DNA of 64,000 nt from UBA5209 sp964625015 (lineage in GTDB: Bacteria > Patescibacteriota > Dojkabacteria > SC72): assembly GCA_964625015.1 (NCBI GenBank), contig CAZUZI010000003.1, positions 1 through 64,000 of the forward strand. Direction: 5' to 3'. The position numbers were made by a program, and so were the translations under genes. The notes below the pieces were generated by a model, which saw nothing but the letters and a program-made list of their open reading frames with translations, had not been told where the DNA came from and ran no database searches. Every line of letters begins with the position of its first letter. Position 1 is the first letter of the stretch. Below are positions 9,204 through 16,501 of this stretch, piece after piece.

Positions 9204-11920
9204 TGGCAATAGATTACGGATGGCAAAATAGGACCTTAATTGGATACCACTCAAAAGATAGTGATACATTTGGCGTAGTACAAAAGGAATACCCAATACT
9301 TACTAAGGAATCAGACGCACTCTTTCTACTTACAAGAGATCAATTCTTTACAATATCCACACCACAAATATCTAATGTATTAACAAACTACCTAAGATAT
9401 CAGAAATTCTATGATAACCTCAGATTAGTAGCAAATATACTTCTAGTACCAGGGTTAATAATTGCATTTGGATATTTACTTCGTCAATTCGGTATATTTG
9501 ATAGCGTAACCATAGTGAAAGATTTCCTTTCTAGCGGAATATCTGACACTCTCTTTGGTATCTCCCTCTTTAGTGTCTTCATACTTTGGCATGATTACTA
9601 CAAAGACAAAAGTCACCCAGTACGACTCCCTAAAGCAGAAGCTATTCCATTGAATGAACTTGAAGAGATAAAGGCAACTGGTTTCAAATTTGGAAGATAT
9701 GCACACTTAGAAGCAATAAATTACATAAATGATCTCTCCTTAGAAGCAATCTGTAGGAATACATCAAATGATAGGGTAAATATACTAACCCTCTTCTCCG
9801 AATTAATACAGTATGCTGTCTCACTTGAGATATTTAAGAGGGCAAATATTACTATAACGGAAGAGAATCTTGATGAGAGTGGAGTACATAGTGAGACACT
9901 ACCATCGTACCCATCCACATCCATTAGAAGTTTAATCATATATGCATTAAATGAAGCACTTCTCACATCATCAAGAGAAATTAGACCAGAACATCTCTTC
10001 TTAGCACTTTTTAATGTATTCCCATCTCTTAAAAAATATCTTCTTACTCAGAACTCTTCCATAGATATATTAAGAGAAGTAGTAAGATATCAAACATATG
10101 AGTTAGAGAAAAAACAGAGCACAAACTATTTCAACCCGAATGTTTCATATTACAGAAAAGGAGGAATAGCAGAGAGTTGGATATACGGATATACATTCAT
10201 ATTAAACAAGTTCAGTAAGAATATTAATGAATATATTGCTGGAAATGATGATATCTTTGGGATAGGGCATGAGACAGAGATAGAGAATCTTGTCTCAGTC
10301 CTAGGAAAAATATCAAACAGGAACGCACTATTAATAGGGGAACCTGGTGTAGGTAAATCTAGCTTAATACTTGGTATTGCACAAAGGATAAACAGAGGAG
10401 ATGTACCTGATCAATTAAAAGATAAGAGGATAATACAACTTGATATAAATGGATTGATTGCATTCTCATCAAGAGAGAAAAGTGTAGAAGAATTAATTGC
10501 AAAAGCAATGAAAGAATTAGAAAACGCAGGAGATACAATCCTGTATATTGATGAAATGCAAGAACTTATACCCGCAAAGGCCCAAGACTCTGGTCACTCT
10601 CTAGCAGGTATACTATTACCATATATACTCAGTAGTAAATTCCCAATAATTGGTACAGTTAATCATGCTGATTACAAGAAATACTTTTACAGTTCTGAAT
10701 CTCTAAGACAATCATTTACAAATATAGAAGTAAGTGAGATATCTGCGGATGATGCACTTCTCATACTTGAAACAAAGATATATCAGCTAGAAAAAACATT
10801 CGGTATATATACAACACTTCCATCATTGATAAGTTCTGTAGAGCTTGCACAGAGATATATAAAAGAAAAGAATCTGCCAAGTAGTGCAGTCCAATTACTT
10901 GAGAGTGCATGTTCATGGGCACAAAGTAGTGGTGTACAAATATTAACAGATGAACATGTTGCAAAGGTTATGTCTAATCAGAAAGGTATTTCAATTGCAG
11001 GTGTGAATGCAGATGAGAGTACGAAACTAATGAAATTAGAAGAGAATATAAAGAACAGGGTAATTGGGCAAGATGATGCAGTGAAGGCTATTGTAGAGTC
11101 TCTAAGACGCGCACACACGGATATAAGGAACCCTAACAAGCCAATAGGTGTATTCCTTTTCATGGGTCCAACCGGTGTAGGTAAAACATATTTAGCAAAG
11201 GTTGTTGCAGAGGAGTACTTTGGTGGACAGAGTGAAATGATTAGAGTTGATATGTCTGAATATCAAGATATATCAAGTGTAGATAAACTTCTTGGAGAGA
11301 CTACAAAAGGTAATATACTTGGACAAACTGCGATATCTTTAATAGATAGGATCAAACTAAATCCATATACCGTAGTCCTTTTTGATGAAATAGAAAAGGC
11401 TCATCCTCAAATACTTAATCTCTTCTTACAGATTTTTGACGAAGGGAGATTAACAAGTAATCTCGGAGAAGTTGTAGATTTTACAAACAGTATAATCGTA
11501 TGTACGAGTAACATTGGTAGTTCAATACTCCTTAATTCACTAAGTGACAAGAACAGTACATGGGAAGAAGCAAAAGATAGGGCATTAATAGAGTTAAGAC
11601 AATCAATTAAACCTGAGCTATTAAACAGATTTGATAAGACAATTGTATTCCACCCTCATGATATAGATCATCTATCAAGTATTTCAGAAATACTTCTAAG
11701 GGAACTCTCAAGTAGATTAGGTGAAAAAAGTATTACACTTACATGGAATCAGTTAATACCACAGTTAATAGCTAATAAAGCTAATGAACCAGGATTAGGA
11801 GCAAGACCAATAAAGAGGTATATACAGGAAAATATTGAAGGTAATATAGCGAAAGAAATGGTCGAAGGTGGTATACAGCCTGGAGAGGAGATAGAAATCA
11901 AAGAGAGTTGGATAATCTAA
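9203..11920 (+). CDS. Membrane-anchored ClpB/ClpC-type AAA+ ATPase
   Basis: A 905-residue protein with two AAA+ modules. D1 has Walker A GEPGVGKSS (about residue 379) and Walker B ILYIDEMQE (about 446). D2 has Walker A GPTGVGKT (about 655), Walker B VVLFDEIEKAHP (about 724) and a ClpB-type C-terminal small domain ending in PGLGARPIKRYIQ. A Clp_N-like helical region lies near 160-300. Unlike ordinary ClpA/B/C, it begins with two predicted membrane helices (about 73-95 and 112-130). There is no obvious ClpB M-domain and no clear IGF-type ClpP-docking loop. It probably unfolds or extracts substrate proteins at the membrane. The membrane anchor and the coupled small membrane protein upstream suggest a dedicated complex; pairing with a protease is not supported by this sequence. 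Confidence 0.9.
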   Translation: MAIDYGWQNRTLIGYHSKDSDTFGVVQKEYPILTKESDALFLLTRDQFFTISTPQISNVLTNYLRYQKFYDNLRLVANILLVPGLIIAFGYLLRQFGIFDSVTIVKDFLSSGISDTLFGISLFSVFILWHDYYKDKSHPVRLPKAEAIPLNELEEIKATGFKFGRYAHLEAINYINDLSLEAICRNTSNDRVNILTLFSELIQYAVSLEIFKRANITITEENLDESGVHSETLPSYPSTSIRSLIIYALNEALLTSSREIRPEHLFLALFNVFPSLKKYLLTQNSSIDILREVVRYQTYELEKKQSTNYFNPNVSYYRKGGIAESWIYGYTFILNKFSKNINEYIAGNDDIFGIGHETEIENLVSVLGKISNRNALLIGEPGVGKSSLILGIAQRINRGDVPDQLKDKRIIQLDINGLIAFSSREKSVEELIAKAMKELENAGDTILYIDEMQELIPAKAQDSGHSLAGILLPYILSSKFPIIGTVNHADYKKYFYSSESLRQSFTNIEVSEISADDALLILETKIYQLEKTFGIYTTLPSLISSVELAQRYIKEKNLPSSAVQLLESACSWAQSSGVQILTDEHVAKVMSNQKGISIAGVNADESTKLMKLEENIKNRVIGQDDAVKAIVESLRRAHTDIRNPNKPIGVFLFMGPTGVGKTYLAKVVAEEYFGGQSEMIRVDMSEYQDISSVDKLLGETTKGNILGQTAISLIDRIKLNPYTVVLFDEIEKAHPQILNLFLQIFDEGRLTSNLGEVVDFTNSIIVCTSNIGSSILLNSLSDKNSTWEEAKDRALIELRQSIKPELLNRFDKTIVFHPHDIDHLSSISEILLRELSSRLGEKSITLTWNQLIPQLIANKANEPGLGARPIKRYIQENIEGNIAKEMVEGGIQPGEEIEIKESWII

Positions 11921-11939
11921 TAAAAGCTTTCCGAAGGGG

Positions 11940-11968
11940 TTGTAAATGAAGAGATATTACAATATAAT
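11940..11968 (+). promoter_or_regulatory. Promoter upstream of rpmF
   Basis: TTGTAA (11940-11945), a 17-bp spacer and a perfect TATAAT (11963-11968). The predicted start near 11975 leaves a leader of about 24 bases before the rpmF ATG. Confidence 0.7.
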
Positions 11969-11998
11969 AGCTTTGTTATAAATATAGTTTAAGACAAC

Positions 11999-12181
11999 AT
12001 GGGTGCATTACCAAAAAGAAAGATATCAAGAGGTAGAAGAGATAGAAGAAGAGCAGCAGATGCTCTAAAGACTCCTGTAATATCAAAGTGTCCAAAATGT
12101 GGTAGGGTAAAGAGACCTCACTTTGTATGTGAGTTCTGTGGATATTATGGAGATGGTAAAGATTTAAAGAAAAATAAATAA
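11999..12181 (+). CDS. rpmF: 50S ribosomal protein bL32
   Basis: A 60-residue basic protein starting MGALPKRKISRGRRDRRR, the usual L32 N-terminus. It carries a four-cysteine zinc ribbon (CPKC around residue 31 and CEFC around 46). Length is typical. The zinc-binding form is the C+ version of L32. It is the first gene of a small translation/RNA-processing cluster (rpmF-nusB-rnc) and has its own consensus promoter. No strong Shine-Dalgarno sequence is seen. Confidence 0.97.
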   Translation: MGALPKRKISRGRRDRRRAADALKTPVISKCPKCGRVKRPHFVCEFCGYYGDGKDLKKNK

Positions 12182-12193
12182 ACAGCTTAAACG

Positions 12194-12634
12194 ATGAAGA
12201 AGGCAACTGACCCAAGGCATCTTTCAAGAGAATTAGCACTTCAAACACTCTTTTCTAAAGATTTTAATAGCAACAGAGAGGGTATAATTGATTTCGATAT
12301 TGCTACTCTTTCCGCACTAGATGAAATAGATACACATAATACAGAACTGTATACAGAAATTGTCAACGGTGTTAAAGAGAAAAGTACAGAGATTGACGAG
12401 ATAATAGTAAAATTTGCACCTCAATGGCCAATTTCACAAATGAAACTTGTAGATTTACAAATACTTCGTATGGCAATATTTGAGGGTTTTATCTCAAAGA
12501 TAACACCACCTAAAGTTGCTATTGACGAAGCCATTGAAATAGCGAAGGAGTTTGGGGGAGAAACTAGTAGCAAATTTGTAAATGGTGTCTTAGGTGCAAT
12601 ATATGAAACAAAGAGGAACGAATATGAGCAGTAG
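12194..12634 (+). CDS. nusB: Transcription antitermination factor NusB
   Basis: A 146-residue all-helical NusB-fold protein. The SRELALQTLFSKDF opening, the WPISQMKLVDLQILRMAIFE segment and the PPKVAIDEAIEIAKEFGGETSSKFVNGVLGAI ending are characteristic; the ending is given by its flanking motifs PPKVAIDEAIEIAKEFGG and KFVNGVLG. NusB with NusE (S10) binds boxA RNA in rRNA antitermination. It lies 12 bp after rpmF and overlaps rnc by 11 bp, so it is in the same operon. Confidence 0.95.
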   Translation: MKKATDPRHLSRELALQTLFSKDFNSNREGIIDFDIATLSALDEIDTHNTELYTEIVNGVKEKSTEIDEIIVKFAPQWPISQMKLVDLQILRMAIFEGFISKITPPKVAIDEAIEIAKEFGGETSSKFVNGVLGAIYETKRNEYEQ

Positions 12635-13322
12635 TAATATCAACAAATTAGAAACAAATATAGGTGTAGAATTTAATGATAAATCCCTATTAGAGAAAGC
12701 CTTAACTCACAGATCATATCTCAACGAACATAGAAATATACCTGAGAACAACGAAAGGTTAGAATTTCTTGGTGATGCAGTACTAGAACTAATTGTATCT
12801 GATTTTTTGTATACAACATATCCTGATAGACCAGAAGGAGACCTTACAAGTTTTAGGTCTGCATTAGTAAAAACAGATAGCTTAGCATCATCAGCGAGAG
12901 ATTTAGGAATAGGCCAATATCTTCATATGTCCAGAGGAGAAGAAGATAGTGGCGGAAGAGAAAAGGATTACCTTTTAGCAAATACATTTGAAGCTATTCT
13001 CGGAGCTATATACTTAGATCATGGATATGATACTTGTAAAGATTTCGTATCTAAAACACTATTCCCAAAGATAGGAGAGATTGTAGAATACCGATTAGAT
13101 ATTGATAGTAAAACAAAGATGCAAGAGTTAGCACAATCTGTATTTAAACTTACACCGACATATGAAGTGGTTAAGGAGGAAGGACCAGACCATAACAAGA
13201 TATTTACAGTTGTAGTAAAATTAGACGAGGAGATAGTAGGAGAGGGAGAGGGTGCAAGTAAACAGAAAGCAGAGGAGAAAGCAGCAAGTGAAGGTATAAA
13301 ATATATTGAAAACAACAGATAA
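12624..13322 (+). CDS. rnc: Ribonuclease III
   Basis: A double-strand-specific endoribonuclease for rRNA and mRNA processing. The nuclease signature NERLEFLGDAVLEL supplies the metal-binding acidic residues. The second metal motif reads LANTFEAILGAIYLD; the position that is Asp in E. coli (D114) is Asn, a variant that I believe also occurs in other phyla, while the essential Glu is kept. A double-stranded RNA-binding domain occupies the C-terminal third, ending GEGASKQKAEEKAASEGI. I chose ATG 12624 (MSSSNINKLE) over the upstream frame-open ATG at 12594. It has an AGAGG element 8 bases upstream and overlaps nusB by only 11 bp. Confidence 0.95.
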   Translation: MSSSNINKLETNIGVEFNDKSLLEKALTHRSYLNEHRNIPENNERLEFLGDAVLELIVSDFLYTTYPDRPEGDLTSFRSALVKTDSLASSARDLGIGQYLHMSRGEEDSGGREKDYLLANTFEAILGAIYLDHGYDTCKDFVSKTLFPKIGEIVEYRLDIDSKTKMQELAQSVFKLTPTYEVVKEEGPDHNKIFTVVVKLDEEIVGEGEGASKQKAEEKAASEGIKYIENNR

Positions 13323-13324
13323 GC

Positions 13325-13353
13325 TTGAATATTAATTTATCATCTGTTAAAAT
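13325..13353 (+). promoter_or_regulatory. Consensus promoter of rpsP, leaderless
   Basis: TTGAAT (13325-13330), 17-bp spacer, TAAAAT (13348-13353) preceded by TG at 13345-13346, an extended -10. The predicted transcription start is about 13360, only about three bases before the ATG at 13363. Confidence 0.75.
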
Positions 13354-13362
13354 AACGACGCT

Positions 13363-13662
13363 ATGTTAAAAATCAGATTAAAAAGAATAGGAAAAACAGG
13401 ACAACCATCTTACAGAATTGTTGTAATGGAGTCCTCTAATCCAAGAGATGGAAGAGCGGTAGAAGAGATTGGAACATACAATCCAAGAACTAAACCTTCA
13501 ACTTTCGATATTAACAAAGAGGCTGCTCAGAAGTGGTTAAATAGTGGTGCACAGCCAACAGACACAGTAGCACAGTATTTTGTTAAGCTTGGTCTTCTCA
13601 AATCTTTAAAGAGAGGTTCTAAAAAACCTAGTACAACAAAGAAAACAGTAGAGGAGAAATAA
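13363..13662 (+). CDS. rpsP: 30S ribosomal protein bS16
   Basis: A 99-residue protein starting MLKIRLKRIGKTGQPSYRIV, diagnostic of S16, followed by RDGRAVEEIGTYNPR. The C-terminal tail is basic (KRGSKKPSTTKK). S16 binds 16S rRNA early in small-subunit assembly. The gene is monocistronic here: its own promoter lies just upstream and an intrinsic terminator follows. In many bacteria rpsP is followed by the KH-domain gene khpA, and that order is kept here. Confidence 0.97.
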   Translation: MLKIRLKRIGKTGQPSYRIVVMESSNPRDGRAVEEIGTYNPRTKPSTFDINKEAAQKWLNSGAQPTDTVAQYFVKLGLLKSLKRGSKKPSTTKKTVEEK

Positions 13663-13680
13663 CTCATATTACTTCTGAAT

Positions 13681-13703
13681 AAGGCCTTTTAGAGGTCTTT
13701 TTC
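13681..13703 (+). terminator. Intrinsic terminator after rpsP
   Basis: Stem AAGGCCT (13681-13687) with AGGTCTT (13693-13699), one G-U pair, 5-base loop, followed by a run of T. Confidence 0.75.
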
Positions 13704-13784
13704 ATTTTATATATACTTATGGTAAAATTCCTATCGTAGGAGTATAATTCGTTTATATATATATTAAATTATTTACCCTTAAAA

Positions 13785-14072
13785 ATGAAAGAGTTACTAG
13801 TACACATCATCAAGTCCATAGTAAATAATCCAGATGATGTTTCTGTAGAAGAGAGAGACAGCGTAGATTTCCCAGGATTAACAATACTTACAATTGATGT
13901 AAATGAGTCTGACAAAGGAGTAATAATAGGAAGAAAAGGAAGAACTATTAATTCAATAAGAGATATTGTAACAATTAGTGCGATAAGAAATAACAAGAGA
14001 GTAAGAGTCCTTCTTAAAGATGATAGAGGAGAGCATCATAGCGAAGAGGATATGCTAAAAGATGAGATCTAA
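13785..14072 (+). CDS. khpA: KH-domain RNA-binding protein KhpA
   Basis: A 95-residue single KH domain protein (YlqC/KhpA family). It has the start MKELLVHIIKSIVNNPDDV, the GxxG RNA-binding loop in GVIIGRKGRTINSIRDI, and a following strand RVRVLL. KhpA usually pairs with KhpB/Jag, is involved in cell elongation and small-RNA or mRNA binding, and is commonly located next to rpsP. A TATAAT at 13743-13748 may drive it, leaving a leader of about 30 bases. Its stop codon directly abuts the stop codon of the convergent pilO-like gene with no spacer. Confidence 0.93.
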   Translation: MKELLVHIIKSIVNNPDDVSVEERDSVDFPGLTILTIDVNESDKGVIIGRKGRTINSIRDIVTISAIRNNKRVRVLLKDDRGEHHSEEDMLKDEI

Positions 14073-14774
14073 TTAAAGATTCTTGGCTTTTTCCTTAAAG
14101 ATATTCAATATGTCCTGATAATCTGTATATGCCTTGAATGGTCTATATATATTTGTATCCCCAGCCCTATCAGCCATGTAGTACCCACTTACTATAAGAG
14201 ATATACTCCACTTCCCAGTAGCTTGATGTACAACCTCAACATTTTGAATTCTCATTATGTATGGAGAAACACTCTGCACTTCCTCTAAGAAGGATATAAC
14301 ATTTTCATAATCACCCATGTACGAAATTGGACCTGAGACTCCAGCTCCGCTATTTTCAGACGGCAATAGTGTACCGCCCATATCTCCAGCGGACAACTCC
14401 CTTATTACCAACCCCTTTGCTCTCGCTAATGTATCAATATAGTAGATGAAATCAGATACTTTAAGGATCTTAGGTATAACACTTTTTGCCAGTACTACAG
14501 TATCATTTAGTTGATTCTCATCTAAAAGTGCAAGCTTATCATCTAAACCACTCAACTGTTCGATTTTGCTATCCGTTTCTTTAATTTCACTTTGATACCC
14601 TAATGCAGAGTTAATCATTGGTACAAAGACAGATATAGATAGAACTAATAGCACAACTACTACAGCAATAGGGATTATAAGATCCCCAAAACTTAATCTT
14701 GTACTTCTTATCTTCTCATTTATTACTGCCAATTCTTTACTTGTTTTTTCATTTGTTCTACTTGCTAATGCCAT
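14073..14774 (-). CDS. pilO: Type IV pilus assembly protein PilO-like
   Basis: A 233-residue protein with one N-terminal membrane helix (around IIPIAVVVVLLVLSISVFV, residues 33-52), a coiled coil, and a C-terminal ferredoxin-like extracytoplasmic domain. That is the PilO architecture. It follows pilN by 2 bp and is last in the pilM-pilN-pilO group, the inner-membrane alignment platform that links the cytoplasmic ATPase ring to the growing pilus. Primary sequence is divergent, so the assignment rests on topology plus gene order. Confidence 0.8.
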   Translation of the reverse strand: MALASRTNEKTSKELAVINEKIRSTRLSFGDLIIPIAVVVVLLVLSISVFVPMINSALGYQSEIKETDSKIEQLSGLDDKLALLDENQLNDTVVLAKSVIPKILKVSDFIYYIDTLARAKGLVIRELSAGDMGGTLLPSENSGAGVSGPISYMGDYENVISFLEEVQSVSPYIMRIQNVEVVHQATGKWSISLIVSGYYMADRAGDTNIYRPFKAYTDYQDILNIFKEKAKNL

Positions 14775-14776
14775 AT

Positions 14777-15436
14777 TTACTGATTAAAAAAATTTTTACC
14801 ATTGAGTACACCCTCAAATGTGAAAGATACATTATTCTCCCCCTTACCAACAGATTCTAAATTAATCTTGTTAATATTCGCATCCGTACCTAGAATATAC
14901 CATAGCTTTGAAACCTGTTCTAAACTAGATGCATATCCAGAGTATGTAAATTCTAAATTTTCACTAATCATTACACCTCTCATTTCAATACTTCCCGCTT
15001 TAACACTAATACCACTTAAAAATTCAATAATTCTCTTATGAGAGAATGCTCCCTTTCTAACATTTGTATAAAGGACAGCTCTATCTACAATCTCTTCATT
15101 TGCAAGTAGGTTATCTATTTGCTGATTAATCTTGTTCTCTATTAATGCTAACTCTTTCTTCTTTGTATTTAATACCTGTTTAGAAATGATGTTAAAACCA
15201 ACTACAGCGATAATAACCAAAACAAGAGCAATCAGACTTACAACAGAACCTATGTTAACACCACTCTTTGCCTTCTCTACTACAATCTCTTCCTCCGACA
15301 TCTCTGGCATAAGATTAAGACCTTCACTGATCTCTACATTCTCTTTTGTTTGGGGTTGAGTACTCGATACAACAGTTGAGTTCACTGTTTCCTTTGTAGC
15401 ATCTTCTACTTTTTGTTGATTAATTCCATTATTCAT
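14777..15436 (-). CDS. pilN: Type IV pilus assembly protein PilN-like
   Basis: A 219-residue protein with a cytoplasmic tail of about 70 residues, one membrane helix (GSVVSLIALVLVIIAVVGF, about 73-92), a coiled-coil segment (LNTKKKELALIENKINQQI) and a ferredoxin-like domain. PilN binds PilM through an N-terminal motif. Here the tail is longer than the usual short PilN tail and includes an acidic segment, EGLNLMPEMSEEE, that may be the PilM-binding peptide (LNLMP resembles the INLLP consensus). The start overlaps the pilM end by 8 bases. Confidence 0.82.
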   Translation of the reverse strand: MNNGINQQKVEDATKETVNSTVVSSTQPQTKENVEISEGLNLMPEMSEEEIVVEKAKSGVNIGSVVSLIALVLVIIAVVGFNIISKQVLNTKKKELALIENKINQQIDNLLANEEIVDRAVLYTNVRKGAFSHKRIIEFLSGISVKAGSIEMRGVMISENLEFTYSGYASSLEQVSKLWYILGTDANINKINLESVGKGENNVSFTFEGVLNGKNFFNQ

Positions 15437-16457
15437 CTTTTAATGCTAATCCTATTGCAACTGAGTATGAAGGCCCACCCTTTGCAATAATATCTTTAAA
15501 TCTTTCATTAATATTTATGCCAGCCCACGGGTTGGCAACGCTTGCCCTTACACCAAGATATTTAGATACAAAGTCTCCCAGTCCTGGGAGTAGGGCACCA
15601 TCACCATTTAACATATAGTCTACAGGAGATGCACTAGCAGTCTTATTTTTGTAGAACTCAACACCTCTTTGTACCTCTACAAGTATTGATTCTACAAGAG
15701 GGGATAGGGCTCCACTTATTTTACCTTCTAACACGTTTGGTACAACTCCATAGTTTCTCTTAAACTCTTCTGCTCGACTGTATTCAAAGCTAAATTTGTT
15801 AACTATTGCTTGTGTAAGAGAATCAGACCCTATTGCTATACTTTGTGAAAATACCAAATATCCATCTGTCATAATACTCATATCTGTACTATTTGCTCCA
15901 AAATCAAGCATAACTAAATCCTTTATCTTTGTTGAACGATACATTGCCCTACCCATTGCAACTGATTCTGTCTCTATTGCAATAAGATCGAGATCTGCCA
16001 AATTAGCGATCTCCTGATATATAGATATAATTTTCTTAGGTGCGGCAACAAGTAATACCCTATATGCATTTTTTTCTTCATTGAACCCTATGATAACAAA
16101 ACTCATATGTACATCATTTACAGACATTGGTATGTATTGTTTAGCTTCAAAGAAAACAGCATCTCTAAGCTCTTCTTTCTTAACTCCAGGAAATTCTAAA
16201 AATCTTGTAAATACAGAAAACTCTGGAAGTGCCATAACTACATTCCTATTCTTTATCTTTGAATCGTCGTATAGCTTCTTAAGTACATCTGCCAATTTCT
16301 TTTGATCGGCCTTTTCTTCACTGTTGATAACACCTTTTGGAGTAATATGACTACCAAGATTGACAAGCTCAGGAGTACCTGTGATATTCTTCAGTTCTAC
16401 AGCTTTAACGGAATGTGTTCCAAAATCTATTCCGACATGATCCGGCAGTTTAGCCAT
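15429..16457 (-). CDS. pilM: Type IV pilus assembly protein PilM
   Basis: A 342-residue actin-like ATPase of the FtsA/PilM family. Evidence: VGIDFGTHSVKAVEL (phosphate 1 motif), VVMALPEFSVFTRFLEFP, VMLDFGANSTDMSI (phosphate 2), and a C-terminal GDGALLPGLGDFVSKYLG adenosine motif. PilM polymerises or forms a cytoplasmic ring that recruits PilN. It is first of the pilM-N-O trio; a TATAAT on the minus strand at 16492-16487 in the 44-bp spacer may give an internal promoter. Confidence 0.93.
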   Translation of the reverse strand: MAKLPDHVGIDFGTHSVKAVELKNITGTPELVNLGSHITPKGVINSEEKADQKKLADVLKKLYDDSKIKNRNVVMALPEFSVFTRFLEFPGVKKEELRDAVFFEAKQYIPMSVNDVHMSFVIIGFNEEKNAYRVLLVAAPKKIISIYQEIANLADLDLIAIETESVAMGRAMYRSTKIKDLVMLDFGANSTDMSIMTDGYLVFSQSIAIGSDSLTQAIVNKFSFEYSRAEEFKRNYGVVPNVLEGKISGALSPLVESILVEVQRGVEFYKNKTASASPVDYMLNGDGALLPGLGDFVSKYLGVRASVANPWAGININERFKDIIAKGGPSYSVAIGLALKDE

Positions 16458-16486
16458 ATCTTTTGGCAGTTTAAATTATGACTAAT

Positions 16487-16492
16487 ATTATA
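16487..16492 (-). promoter_or_regulatory. Possible -10 element for pilM
   Basis: Minus-strand TATAAT about 30 bases before the pilM ATG, in the only sizeable gap of this part of the operon. No convincing -35 partner. Confidence 0.35.
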
Positions 16493-16501
16493 ATAGCAAA
16501 T

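Noticed and set aside
12952..12990. RNase III as catalytically dead because of Asn for Asp in LANTFEA
   Set aside because: The essential Glu and the first acidic cluster are intact; I believe the Asn form also occurs in other bacterial groups.
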